A stretch of DNA of 64,000 nucleotides, from NCBI RefSeq assembly GCF_030272615.1, contig NC_081412.1:690000083-690064082 (forward strand). Reading direction: 5' to 3'. The notes below the pieces were generated by a model. It did not search any database. It was not told the DNA's origin and saw nothing but the letters and a program-made list of their open reading frames with translations. The DNA comes from Cryptomeria japonica (lineage: Eukaryota > Streptophyta > Pinopsida > Cupressales > Cupressaceae). The position numbers and the translations under genes are program-made. Below, piece after piece: positions 34,851-47,119 of the stretch (its first letter is position 1; the number at the start of each line of letters is the position of its first letter).

Positions 34851-36429
34851 ATTTTGTAGGATGGGCGTTTTCCTATCGACCCTTGTCTCTAGGGTCTTTT
34901 TTATAGCTTTCCAAGTTCCTAGGTTCTTATGTCCATACAACACTTTGTTGTATATCTTTTTATATATTGATGTATTATAGGCCAATGCCTTTTACCTTTT
35001 AAAAAATAATAATAAATAATATATTATAATATGTGAAAATAATATTTTATAATGCAAAGGTTAATAACTATAATACTAAAATATTATAAAAGTTAACATT
35101 TATGCAATTTAATTTTGATGAATATTTAATCTCTTCCCTCAATCTTTTATTTTTTCTTAGCTCTTAGAAAAATCTATATATTAATTTGTAAAAAAGGAAC
35201 TTTTTTTCTTTTTTCCCTACAACTTTCTCATTCTAATAATAAATCACAAGTGTGATTCAAAATGTTGATACAAAAATTTCTATTTAGTTGAATCCAAAAA
35301 AAAAAGATACAAAAGATCTTTCTTCCCATATAAACCAACAAACAAATTGCAATATAAAATCTAAAAAATAATCTATAATATAAACTAATAATTTTATTGG
35401 ATTCTACTATTAGAAAAAGCCAACAAAATGATGCCAGTGATAGTGACTTTATGTCCAAACTTTAAAAAAATTGTTCTAAATGAAGTGATGAAAGCATTGA
35501 AAGGGGAATGGGTGCATTTCACTAGAGGATGACTAACAAATAATATGGTTCCTTTTCCCTGACATTAGAGAAGACTTTAAGTACTTTTTCCTTCTATTGC
35601 AGCCTACGCCTAGAACTATTAAATCAATTATCAATAACAAGTAATGGGTTTGTTTTGTCCCATTCTTTATCAACACCATGCTCTATGACAGTCCTAGAGA
35701 AAAAAACATACTCTCTATAGTGTAAAACACTTTATGGTACTTTATTGTTCTTTGTGTAGGACATACAATAAAGCACATAATGTTAAATTATTATGAAATT
35801 GATGTGTAGTCATTAATAAAGTTATATGTCTATTAGTATATATATAAATGTTGATAAAAGTCTTGTAAAAAAACTTTTCATACCTATAGTTGACATGCCT
35901 AGACTATAGGAGGTGCTTTTGCAATAATTCATTAAAGGTTCATCAAATCATGTTGGAAAAGTCCCTTCATCTTTTTCAACATGCAAACTTGCTAAATTTG
36001 CAAACTTAGATATATCAAAAATTTCCATTCTTGTAATTCCTTTCTCTTTATTCAATAAAATAATAATAAAAAATTATGATGCTCTTTGGTGGATTCCTCC
36101 CCTGAAAACATGTCATATTTCTCCAGCTGCAGGTTCAATTCCTCCCAGTTAAGCTTGTTTAGTTGTAGTAAGTGAGTTATTATAAAGGTAAATGACATCT
36201 TGAATGAATATAACTCTTACCTATTTTTGGATAGTTATAGTTACTTTTCTCATTGGTTAGTTTTGTTTGTCGTCTTTTCTATATATGTATCCACTCCTCT
36301 AACTTGTTATTTTGATTTATATTATTATTATCTTTCTTAATATTATTTTGCTTCTTAAGTATTTTATGTCTTTGTGAAAACTAACTCTATTCAACTATTT
36401 TGATTTTTAGTATTTTATCAAAGTGGAGA
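34851..36429. other. AT-rich intergenic DNA
   Basis: No gene, LTR pair or clear repeat is seen. The first part may continue the LTR relic at 26401-27236. Confidence 0.5.
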
Positions 36430-37085
36430 TTCTTATCAAGGCATTATTACTATTACTTGATTTTGATCAATGCATGCATGATGGTCATCATTAGTTTATC
36501 ATAGACGGAGAGCCATATTTCCACCTTTATGAGCTTTTGAATATCAAAATAAATCTTGAGTGCTTATTATGCATTAGCATAGCCCTAATTCCTTCTCATA
36601 ATATATCACATTCTAATGTGAAAAAAAGAGTGACATCTGGAATTGATAACATAGGAGACTAGCTCACTCCCTCTTTTAGTCTATTGAATATTTGTTGCGC
36701 TCCCCCAATCTATACAAAATCTTCCTTAAATTTGTTAGGTTAGCTAAGGGCATGGCTAGGTGGGAGAATCCCTTAACAAAATATTTGTAGTAGTTACAAA
36801 GGTTGAATAATCCTCACAACTATATCATGGTCCTCATGGGAGGCCAATCCTAAATTATATTTAATAATCTCCATGTCCACCTACACTCCCATTTTGTGGA
36901 TGATGTGAGCTAACCATAAGATCTCTATCATTGTAAACTCACACCCTGACCTCTTAGTAAACAATGTCTATGTTTCCAAAATTTCCGACACTTCATAATG
37001 TGTCATAGGTGCTCCTCCTATATCTGTTGTAGGATCACGATGCCATAGAAGAAAACAAGGATGAACTTTCTTTTTTTATTGTAGA
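36430..37085 (-). pseudogene. Element K: Ty3 RT to RNase H relic
   Basis: Reading the minus strand from 37085, KFILVFFYGIVI occupies the place of the FFDDI catalytic motif, with the aspartates lost. EEHL follows. Further down come NLCNYYKYFVKGFSHLAMPL (compare the YYRRFVKGFS motif of Ty3 RT) and, near 36450, SVYDKLMMTIMHALIK, which resembles RNase H. Stops and frameshifts are frequent and no LTRs were found. This is an old fragment of a Ty3 element. Confidence 0.6.
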
Positions 37086-37410
37086 AAACCTACTATGTGA
37101 ATGATTGAGAATTTATTATAAAATTTGTTAAACTAAATGAAATTGCCAAGAAACTCATAATATCTATAATAACATAAAATTATATCTTATAAATATCCTA
37201 CTATTTTTATCCTAAATTTGATTTATATATCCTTAAACTTTAATTTATTTAATTGAATTCCTTTAACAAACATACATCCATGATCCTACTCCACATCCAA
37301 TTTGTTTTTAAAAAATATTTTATAATTTTTAAATATTCTTCAAGTATCAATCAAACCAAACCAAATACTAGGTTGATATATTCCTTTCTTATCATACTAT
37401 CCTATTGGAC

Positions 37411-37448
<38 letters not shown>

Positions 37449-37901
37449 AATACATGTCACCTTTACAAACTATAAAACAACCTAAATTATGTAACCATTG
37501 TCCCCTAGTTGCCTACTCTTTACCAACAACAAATACTATGCTTAGCGTAGGGTACATACCCTATTAAGAAAAAGGCATTCACCATAGTATAGGTCAAAAA
37601 GGAAAAGGTGGTTATACAGTATGCTTTTGGATTTTATTAATGTCCGGATGCCCACATAAATGATAAATTATTATGCAAATAATGGGAAGCATTTCCTAAT
37701 GGCATAAAGACAAGTGAATAAAAACAAATGTTCTCTGAAGAGGAGTGATTTTTGCCACAATTCATTGGATGTTTATAAAAAGGTGGATGTTTATAAAAAG
37801 GTGTTTATACCTTTTTTTAAGGATGAAAAGACATTTTTTTGGAGGGCACATGCAAGCTTGTCATGCATTTATTATTATTGTTATTTTTAATTATTTTTGT
37901 T
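37086..37901. other. Intergenic DNA with a TA microsatellite
   Basis: A (TA)n run of about 30 bp lies at 37414-37446. The frame over it (37253-37567) has no recognisable domain. Nothing else is supported. Confidence 0.6.
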
Positions 37902-38103
37902 TTAGTTTGTTTTTTTGAATTCTAAGTGTGTAGATTTTCAATGTTCAGTGTTATGGATCAAATTGTATGATCTATTATAGAAAGAAAGTGTAGTTTTTTT
38001 CTCTCTTTTCATGCTTTCTTTTCGTAATGATGGATCATAAAATTTGATACGAAATATTACATAGTAAAAATTTAGACAGTTAAAATCCAAAAGAACAAAT
38101 TAA
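37902..38103. repeat. Hairpin repeat, copy 1
   Basis: The two halves (37902-37980 and 38026-38103) are imperfect inverted repeats with TTTGTT at the outer edge and GGATCA...GATC at the inner edge. The same hairpin family occurs at 43824-43990 and, as a half copy, at about 41498-41610. It looks like a MITE, but no target duplication is clear. Confidence 0.6.
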
Positions 38104-39824
38104 GATCAATATAAATTATAGAAATTTCATGATTATAACATTCTTTCTTTATTTAAAACATAACATAATTTGTCCCGCATTAATTGAATCACTTAATAGA
38201 ATTAAGAAAAATAAGCATATAGCTCTTTATTCACTTTTTTCCTTTTTAAAATAGATTAATGATATCATCAAACAATGAATTTAACTTAAGGCATCATTTT
38301 TAACCAATCAAAATTATTTTCTTAATTATTTTCTTAAGACTTAAAAAACAAAGCTAAAAACTCATGTGAGACTATAAGCATGTGATTTGTTCTATGTCGG
38401 CCTTCAAAGATACATATCAAAGATAAAGGTTTTTACATGATTTAAAGATCTCTTCCACAAGACTTGATTTTAATTAGGGGTAATACTTTTTAGTTTTTAT
38501 ATATCACTTTTTGGTGCCATAATATTTGGAGTATGATTATACTCCCATAATGGAGGTTGAGGATTATTAATCATTTGGTAAACAACTACATATGATGATG
38601 TCAACAATATATATAAACACTTCTCTTGTTGAAAATATAAGTTTCTTTAGTTCTTGAATTTTTGTCTTTTAAATTAAAGAGGTTAAATTTGTTGGGAAAA
38701 AATGTTAAGTAAATCATAGGTTTCAATAATGGATGGTTTAATATTGTAGGTAAATTGGTTTTGAAATTTGTTATTTTTGGTTTTTTTGTTTACCAATTAA
38801 TGATCTATCACGTCTTTATGTAGTTTTTAAAACAATTAAGTAAAATAATTAGGGATTTTCTATGGTGAGTGGATAGTGAACTCACAAGAAGAAATTCTCT
38901 CTTATTAGTTGGAAGCTTCATGATGGTATTTGCGATCACCATGACCATTGCTCTTGGAGATAAGCTTGTTTTGATATTATTAAATCCTCCAATGAATATG
39001 TGGAGGGAGATTCTCCCCCACAAATATGGTGTTAGAAATCACGAAATGACTTTACTCAATAGTATTCTTCAAAAACTTAAGTTTTCTAAAATTTAATTTT
39101 TGATAGCCAAATTTTTTTAGGATAATAAATAAATAATATCAAAGTACAATTGATAATCCTTCATGCATAATAGTTGATATTACTTATAGTAAGGAACGTT
39201 AACCTAGAAAAAATATCATATTTGAAAAATCAAGAATCCAACCACACAATAATGGACACTTATTAATATCCATTAAATGAATGCATGCTCCAAGTAACTT
39301 GATGGTGTGATACTCTTTACTCATGGTATCTTAACCAAACATAGGGATTGATGAAGTATTGGACATACATATAGAATTATCTTAGTTTTTTTAATATTAA
39401 AGTGATACTTTTTTAAGATTAGATGTGTGACTTATCATTTGATTTATTATTAAAAATATTGTTACATCACTTATAATGCAAGATAATATTTCAAGCATTA
39501 ATATCATGCTAATGCCAATAATATGGAACCCCAACAAGACCCCTTCTCCTTTCCACTTCTTGTTTTATAAAGAGAACTTTAAAATTCAATATCTAAACCA
39601 TCTATACTCAAATTTTGGTGCATTCTTTGTCACCTTTATAATTTTTTGTTGGCTATATGTTAGTGTTCAGATCTAGTAGATACACCCAATTACTTGTGGA
39701 ATACTTTTTATAATCATATCATTGGGTTCCCAGTCTTTATGAAGGCGTTATCATTTATTTGTTGAAGAAAACTGCATAATTAAAGACACTTTATCCAAGG
39801 TAATACTTGGGTTGTTGCCCTTCT
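38104..39824. other. AT-rich intergenic DNA
   Basis: No supported gene. The 75-codon frame at 38869-39096 has a hydrophobic segment but matches nothing I know. Confidence 0.5.
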
Positions 39825-40025
39825 CCATATAAACACTAGATATTATTGACGATTTCAAATGCACTATCAAAATTTCCATATAAACACTAGATATAATGAC
39901 AATTTCAAATGTAGTATCAACATTTTCATGTAAACACTAGATATAATGATGATTTCAAATGCACTATCAAAATTTTCATATAAACACCAGACACAATGAT
40001 GATTTCAAGTACACTATCAAAATTT
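39825..40025. repeat. 50-bp minisatellite, four copies
   Basis: Units start near 39825, 39876, 39926 and 39976 and read CATATAAACACTAGATATAA, then a segment ending 'cactatcaaaattt'. The copies differ by several substitutions. Confidence 0.85.
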
Positions 40026-41497
40026 ATGAGATATGCATTCTTTTTTACCACTACTCATGACATATAAATCACAAATAATTGTCCTCACACTTATTCAAGA
40101 AAAAATGTTATTAAATATTTTTAAAAATGTTTCCCAATAAATTAACATATACTTTATCCACATTATTAAAAATTAAAAGAAACCTCTAAGAACACAAACT
40201 TCAAGCATAATTGAGATCACTATACTCCATGAACATTATTTGACTCATTTTTCTAATAACTTTAAACAATATTGACATCATTATCTTCTTTCACTAGATG
40301 TCAATAGCTCAATAGAAGTGTTCACTAGATAGCAGTGAGTTTAGTCATAGATTACACCTTTGAAATATATTTGACATGACCAAGGCATAATCTCATCAGT
40401 TTCTATTGTCGGTGCATGAAAGTTGGGTGTATCTATCTTTCCTCGAATGGGGTGCCTGAATCAATCAATATGTATAAAACATTCCATGTGCATACAAGGC
40501 AATGTCACATCCTTCCTCAAAAGTTGTGCATCCAAAATAAAATGAAATGCCCATGCTTAAACTTGTATATATCCACCAACCCAAAATCCAAAACTAATGT
40601 GACCGTTGAAAGCACATATTGTCTAATAATTGTCCATCAACTGTGCAAACGCCTGCTTCAAATTATTGACTCTGGAACATTCTGCAACATAAGCTATCAC
40701 TGCTGCAATTTATTATACAGAAGAGAATGTAAAGTCCTTTTCCTACAAATGTAGAGGAGGACAATATAAAGCTGTAGCCTATGGACCACACAGCTAAAAT
40801 TGTACAATCACTGTTGTCATAACAATCAACTGAAAAAGTTCTCACTGTATTGAATTTTGAGAGTCCATCAGTTAAAAAAGAATAGATAAAAGGGACAGCA
40901 TACAAAGCATTCAAACCTCATGGATCTTTAGGTTTATCTTGGACTATCACATGATCAAATATCATATTTATTATCTTTATTATTTTGCATTAAACTGCCC
41001 CTGCCCTTGGACACACTGATTGAAGTATTGGGTCTAGTCCATGTTCTTCAAAAGCACCTAGCATTACGAGTATGTCAAAGATATTCTCTTAAAATGACAT
41101 CTTGTTCCACAGTAAACATAATTTTATCAGTATTGACATAATTTAATAGTTTAAATGTGGTGTTTTTGATCTTGTCATCATGGTCCAAACTCTGTTGGGG
41201 TGGGGATAAGGTCTTCCATGTGTCACCTCATGATTCCTAGTTCAACGTCAAAAGCATTTGCCACTATGTCATTTTTTGATTAATCAAGATTGACGTGATG
41301 ACCTCTATCAGACATACTAGATGTCTATTTAACCATATTTATTAATTTTTAACATTTAAAATATAGTAAGATTTTAGATTCTAATTAATTAATGTATACC
41401 ATTCAATAGACATCTAATATACTAGACATACAATACATGATAGAAAATAAATGCCTTAAAAATCTCACTCTTCTCTCTTCTCATGATTTTTCCCTCT
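40026..41497. other. Intergenic DNA, no gene seen
   Basis: AT-rich sequence with only short frames (for example 40416-40754) that show no recognisable domain. Confidence 0.5.
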
Positions 41498-41610
41498 GAT
41501 AATGGATCATAGAGTTTGATCCAAAATGTCAGGCATCAAAATTCTACATAGTTTTATTCAAAAAAGCAAACTAAGATCATCATGGATTGTGAAAATTTCA
41601 TGGTTATAAT
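41498..41610. repeat. Hairpin repeat, half copy carrying the hAT insertion
   Basis: 'gataatggatcatagagttt' to 'atttcatggttataat' matches the right half of copy 1 and its flank (about 38026-38145). Element F inserted into its end at GTTATAAT. Confidence 0.55.
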
Positions 41611-42538
41611 CTAGGTTACCGGGTTCGCCTCTGGGCCCCCCTGGTACGGGTCCGGGTTCGACCAGGTCCGTGGTACGGGTCCGGTTCAACTTGGGTTCGA
41701 CCAGGGTTCGAAAAACCCAAAGTGGGTTCAACCCTGGTCAAACCCAGTCGAACCCGGGGTCGAACCCAGTCGAACTCGGGTGGACCCAGTCGAACCTGGG
41801 CGGCTGGGCGGCCTGTAAAGTCAAAAAACAATGCAAATTTAATTTTTTTTTCAATTCCGCCTTGTAAAAAGTGAAAGTTATAACCTTAAAAAGCAGAAAA
41901 TTAGACGTCTTAAAAAAATAGAAAACTGATGCACGCCATGGAGTTCCGTGTGGGTTTGAAGGTTGTGATTTGGTGTTGGCGCTGCCCTGGGACCGTGCGA
42001 GGGGCGCTGCCCCTTGACCCCACAAGGGGCTCTGCCCCTTGACCCCGCTGGGGACGCTGCCCCCAGACCCCCGCAAGGGGCGCTGCCCCTTGACCCCGTT
42101 GGGGGCGCTGCCCCCAGACCCCCGCAAGGGGCGCTGCCCCTTGACCCCGTTGGGGGCATTGCCGGCAAAATCCAGGTCCTCAGTTTGAAAAATTAAACTT
42201 GGATGTTCTTAGTTTGAATCCATTTAATGATCAAACTTTAAATTGTTGAAAGTTGAAACAATGATACTTGAATATTTTATCATTTTGATATTAGACTTGA
42301 TGTATATGATGTTGTTATGGTATGATCATGATGCTACGATTACAAGTTTATGTTGGTTTTGTTGTTTATATGATGCTATGTGACATGCTAATCTTAATTC
42401 ATGCTTATAGATTGCATATATATATAATTTACGTGTTTTTGTACTAACGAACCCAAACCCCTTTTCAAAATTTTGTTGTACTGGCGTACCGGGTTCTTCG
42501 AACCCGAACCAGTGTCCGAACCCGAACTGGTAACTTAG
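41611..42538. mobile_element. Element F: hAT-like non-autonomous DNA transposon
   Basis: The element is 928 bp with imperfect terminal inverted repeats CTAGGTTACCGGGTTCG and CTAAGTTACCAGTTCGG. It is flanked by an exact 8-bp duplication GTTATAAT (41603-41610 and 42539-42546). An 8-bp duplication is characteristic of the hAT superfamily. The subterminal parts are rich in GGGTTCGA and CGAACC repeats, as expected of hAT transposase-binding regions. The centre holds GC-rich tandem repeats (42000-42160). No transposase is present, so it must be mobilised in trans. Proline- and glycine-rich frames over it are artefacts of the repeat. Confidence 0.85.
42000..42162. repeat. GC-rich tandem repeat inside element F
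   Basis: Units alternate GGGGCGCTGCCCCTTGACCC and GGGGGCGCTGCCCCCAGACC, about 30 bp each, with two near-identical 60-bp higher-order copies. GGGGCGCTGCCCC is close to self-complementary. Confidence 0.85.
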
Positions 42539-42546
42539 GTTATAAT

Positions 42547-43823
42547 TGTAAAATTTTGTCTCAATCTAGTCTAGAACTAGACATTTTTGGGTCAACACAA
42601 AAACCACCTTTCATTTAGTTATTTTGCATAGAAAGATTAAATGATATTTATTAAAAGAAGTTGAATTTGAATAAAATTTGAATGTAAAAAAATTCAAATA
42701 TAGTTAATACACACATATTCAATTTTAAATGATTATAAAATTTAGCTTACATCAAGATAAATTATTAATTCAAGTCATTGAGCTTAATTGATTAAAATAT
42801 CGAATTTTCATTGTAGAGTTCTAAGTCCAACTCTCCATAAAAATATTTAAAATGAAAAATATTTAAAATGAAAATCTAAGTTATGACTTTCCTTATACAG
42901 AGTAATAATTTTGAGTCATTTACTCTTTCCACTTTAGGAACGCTTTTAAAATAAGTTTGAGTCAAAAAGGGAAATCAATTTGTGGAGTTTTTAATGAGTG
43001 TAGAATGTTAAGTTTTGCTGGCTTGACATCCAGAAATCTTAATAACTTGTGTAGATTGGCCAAAAACACTAGCATCAAAATGCAGAATCCATCATATACA
43101 TTCTGCAACGAGCTTAAAAGTTTCTGTGGCCATCTTAAAAACAATGAGAAACAATCTTTATAAAATATTTTGAGCCAACCATCTTAATACTTTGCCTTCG
43201 AATTTTTTTTTGGTGCTCTGCTAATACCAAGCTTTCGTAACTCTGGAGCAAACCCAATTCATAAATTCTCATAAAACCAGAGATATATTTCTTTCAAAGA
43301 TGCATCAGAAGTGAAATTTTTTAGTTACAGAGAAACAATATGTTGTGCATGGGAATAAATTTAGCAAGAATATGTTGGAACTTCCATCAATAGTGGTGTA
43401 TTGATCTGGAAGATTTGTACCTACAAATTTATGGGCCAAGCTAATCATCTCATTGGCATCATGGAACCAAACTAAACTCAACTAAATCCATGGTATAATA
43501 TCATCTGATTGCCCAGGAATTTTAGAAGATAGGGGGTGAGTTGAAGCTTGTAGTTGAGGATTTTAAAGTTGTGATTACTCTGGAAAACTTCTTAAAAAAT
43601 GATTGAACTATTAGAAATTTCAGATAGAAAATAGCAAAATCCATAAGTAGATTATTCAGATATAGAGGATGGCTCAGCTAAACTTTATTTCTTCATTTTC
43701 ATTGTTAAAGTGATGTTATTTCCTTTCAAAACAATACATTTGAGTGTTTCATGAAAAATTAGATTTTTACAATCGATAGAGATGTAAGTAATGATATCAG
43801 ATATTCACAGTCGATAGAAATAT
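42547..43823. other. AT-rich intergenic DNA
   Basis: No gene or clear repeat. The frame at 42957-43163 has no recognisable domain. Confidence 0.5.
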
Positions 43824-43990
43824 AAGTTTTTGTTTTTGGATTTGATTGCGTGTGAGTTTTTCATCAGCGTTTCAGATCACATTCCATGATCCATCATTTT
43901 GTTATCTTACATTCTTATGATAGATCATGAAATGTGATTCGAAATATTGATAAAAAAATCACATACAATCAAATCCAAAAACAGTAACTT
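43824..43990. repeat. Hairpin repeat, copy 2
   Basis: The arms 43824-43897 and 43916-43990 are inverted repeats of about 73 bp with roughly 80-85% pairing by eye. They begin AAGTTTTTGTTTTTGGATTT and are separated by about 18 bp. Transcribed, this would fold into a long hairpin resembling a miRNA or siRNA precursor. Confidence 0.75.
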
Positions 43991-44080
43991 ACATCTTCAA
44001 CATCATTTTAAAAAAACACACTGATTCAATCCAATAATATATTTCTCAATTCTCAAATCCGTCTACATGAATATCTTCAC

Positions 44081-45285
44081 TTTGGAAGATCACTATGATT
44101 ATTTCTATCTTTATCTATGCTTCTCTTTATTTCAGACTGAATCTTGAAAGCTTGAAGTGCATTCTCAATAGAGTTCAAGGTGAAGGTACATTGTTCCCTA
44201 GTTGATATTCATGTCCAACAAAACCTTACAAGGGATCATTACAACTTCTTGATGTCCCCTAGCACACGATATTGTCATGTTGCAAGACTAATGATATCCA
44301 GTCTCAACCATTACGTATATAAATACTCAGTTTAATGTCACATTGTTTGTCTCCGGGCTCCCTTTCTGAGAATATTGGACCCTCTTTCGTTATTCACTTA
44401 TAATCCCTAGGTGTTATAAAAAGGAAGGAGATTGGGCCCAAGTGGTTCCATAACACAAAGAAAGAAATGAGCCAATAGGAGATAGACAGAGCTACTGGTC
44501 AGGAAAAGACTGAAGGCAATTGGGGGGCATTATTATGTTGCAAATTTTTTAAGGACTATATAAAAAATAGTACTAACAGATGAAATCAATAACATATGGC
44601 ACATCACACACTATTTTTCTATAGGAAAACTGTACACCCCTTTGCTTTTGCTCTTTTTCTTTGAGTGGGGTTCGTTTTCACTGGGTCAATAATCACATCT
44701 CTTGGGATTAGAAAGTGTTTATTTTCCTTAGCTTAAGGATAGCTACTATCAAATGCAATCTTATCAAATAATCTAAATCTACTCATTAACCTTGACTTTC
44801 AAATCCTTTTGCTCGAATAACCAAAAAATCTAGGGGATCACTATGACTATGTTGGTTTTTATTTTATCTATGCTTCTTTTTGTTTCGGATTGAATCTGAA
44901 AGCTTGGAGTGCATTCATTAGAGCTTGACGTGAAGGTACATCGTTCCCTCATTGGTGTTCATGTTCAAGAGTGCCTTAGAAGGGATAAGTGACTTCCTGA
45001 GGTTCCCTGGCACACGATTGTTTCATATTCCAAAACTACAGGAACTTGGGTCCTAACCACTAAGTGTGAAAGTACTGAATTTCATGTCACATTGTTCAAA
45101 TTTGGGCTTCTTTTTCTGAGAGTATTGGGCCCTCCCAAATGATTCACCTACAATCCCTAGGTGTTAGAGCAAGACATGAGATTAGTGCTGAGCACTTTCA
45201 TTATGAAATAGAGAAATGACCCAATAGGAGATAGATAGAGTACTGCCCAAGAACAGAAGGAAGGCAGCTAGGGGGCATCGTTATG
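44081..45285. repeat. Diverged direct duplication, two units of about 450 bp
   Basis: Units at about 44081-44535 and 44836-45285 align throughout. Shared blocks include TGAAGGTACAT, GCACACGAT, ATGTCACATTGTT, AATCCCTAGGTGTTA and CCAATAGGAGATAGA. No coding frame is conserved. It could be an old tandem repeat or two copies of an unidentified element. Confidence 0.7.
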
Positions 45286-46009
45286 CCCATCCATCAAAAT
45301 CTTTCTTTTCTAATTGATCACTATTATTGCAGCTGATCTCATCCCTTTGAAACAAAGAAATACCCAAATGAAATACCTTCAAAGAAATTAATGAAATATA
45401 TTAATTTCATATGTAGATGTTTGACAATCATAGGAACCTCTATAAACTCCTTACTTATTATTTGTGCGGAATTTTAAAAAAAAATTTTAAAAATTATAAT
45501 TTGTAGACTTTTTTTTTCTTATCAATTATTAAGTTTTCTAAAGTATTCTCTATTAATATTGGTGTTCTAGGTGCTAAAATTATGTGGAGGCTATAAATGT
45601 GGATCCAAATTATATAATTTAATCCACTTAGTCTTCTCACATATACATAATTTCTTGAAGAAACAAATGAAATCCCAAATGAAAGTGATGCTACAAAGTG
45701 TTTTTAAGAAGGTTGAATATTATATATACAGGATAATACTTGTGAGTTTTAAGAATCTTCATAGTTTTGATAAAGAAATGTCTAGCAATCTTATGTTGTT
45801 GGCAAGAGTACTCACATTCAACCATCCATGAGAACAACTATAATATCATGGTACAATAATGGTTGATTTCGTGAGATCTTTTTATGTTTTCATCATGTTT
45901 TGTTAACTCTTATGTGTAATCTAACTGTTGCTTGTATTTTGAGTGGAATAGGTTAATATCATTTTAGCTTGTTCTTGCATGCTCAAAATTTGATGTACAC
46001 AATTGGTAG
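45286..46009. other. Intergenic DNA, no gene seen
   Basis: AT-rich. The 86-codon frame at 45571-45831 is unrecognised and has no supporting context. Confidence 0.45.
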
Positions 46010-46310
46010 CCATGTCTCTAAGGAGGTGGTTTAGTTACAAGATTTGTGTACAAGTATTGGTTTTGATTACAAGATTATTCAAACCGATTGTGATAGCTTG
46101 AGTGCAATTTTTTTGGCCAAGAACCTTATGTATCACACATAGTACAAGACCATTTTTTTGTTAAATGGTTGCTAATGGGAGATAGAGCTAAATAAGGTTG
46201 AGAACTCAAGAGAATGTTGTAGATTCACTTACTAAACTTGTGAGCACAAAAAACTTTATATGGTGCAAGGAGGCCTTGGACCTTTTGCCTAGTACTTAGT
46301 TCATCTATGT
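46010..46310 (+). pseudogene. Element I: Ty1/copia RNase H relic
   Basis: With stops and frame changes the plus strand reads KEVV.LQDLCTSIGFDYKI, then QTDCDSLSAIFLAKNLMYH and, in another frame, NSRE and DSLTKLV. A copia RNase H ends in this way (CDSQSAI.LAKN.VYH, then ENVAD.LTK). A 'ccaggtgaatgttaag' at about 46349 is in the place expected for a polypurine tract and LTR start. No full LTR was found. Confidence 0.65.
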
Positions 46311-46525
46311 TTTCCTATGGATGTATTTACATTGTATGATATCAAGTCCAGGTGAATGTTAAGATTAAGGTGTCATCAACACTATAATTTTATGTATATT
46401 TAATTTTTTTAATATTATATGTAAATAATTCATAATGGATGAGAGATTCTTCATTAGTGGTAATTCTTTTATACTAGTACAATAATTATTTGTTATCAAG
46501 GTGTCACATCTCCACATCAAGCCCC

Positions 46526-46529
46526 TTCT
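46526..46529. repeat. Element G target site duplication, left copy
   Basis: TTCT directly before GGGTATGTGC, with TTCT again after the last CCC at 55515-55518. Confidence 0.75.
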
Positions 46530-46990
46530 GGGTATGTGCAAGATCAAGGGGGGCCAAAAAGTGGCAATGGAGAAAAAAATGTGTTTTCAACCTTTCCAAA
46601 CACGCCAAAATCCACTTTGACTTTTTGTTTGGATCAGGCGAAATTTGAATTTGGTTTGGTAATACCAAACCAAATCAGATATTCGATAATATCGGATATC
46701 CGATTTGTGATGTCACTAATGTGATATCATTCTTTTCAAATCAGATATCCAATTAAATCGGATATCCGATTTTATCAACATAAAAAATATAGTTTAGTAA
46801 AATGGCCATAACTTTTGCGTTTCTTATCAAAATTTTGATTTTTTATAGGCGTTGGAAAGGTAATTCATAGACCTATCAAATGGATGAGGTATTTTGATGA
46901 TATTATAGACCAAAAATTAATTATAATCATTTGATGTTAGTCCTTCAATTTTAAAACTTTAAATACTCACAAATTTTGCATACAAAGTCT
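46530..46990 (+). repeat. Element G left inverted-repeat arm
   Basis: The inner part (46775-46890) pairs with 54490-54580: both contain 'cataacttttgc' and 'atcaaaattttgattttttaYaggcgttggaaaggtaatt' when oriented alike. The palindromic repeats TCGGATATCCGA (about 46697 and 46760) and close variants lie between the tip and this block. Confidence 0.8.
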
Positions 46991-47119
46991 CATTTTTTTC
47001 CCTATCACATCCTTTATCTATCACTTGTCTATATATACTTATATAATATATTTTATATATCTCTTTCTTCTCTACTTATGTCACTTATTTTCTCATTCCA
47101 TGTAGATAAATAAATTCCC

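Noticed and set aside
38869-39096. 75-codon frame with a hydrophobic segment
   Set aside because: Short, isolated, with an opposing overlapping frame and no known match.
41690-41800. tRNA-like GGTTCGA motifs
   Set aside because: They are repeated subterminal motifs of element F; no cloverleaf can be drawn.
41616-42196. Gly/Pro-rich frames over element F
   Set aside because: They follow the GC-rich tandem repeats and run in both directions; the DNA is better explained as a hAT-like element.
45571-45831. 86-codon frame upstream of the copia relic
   Set aside because: No copia or host motif can be read in it.
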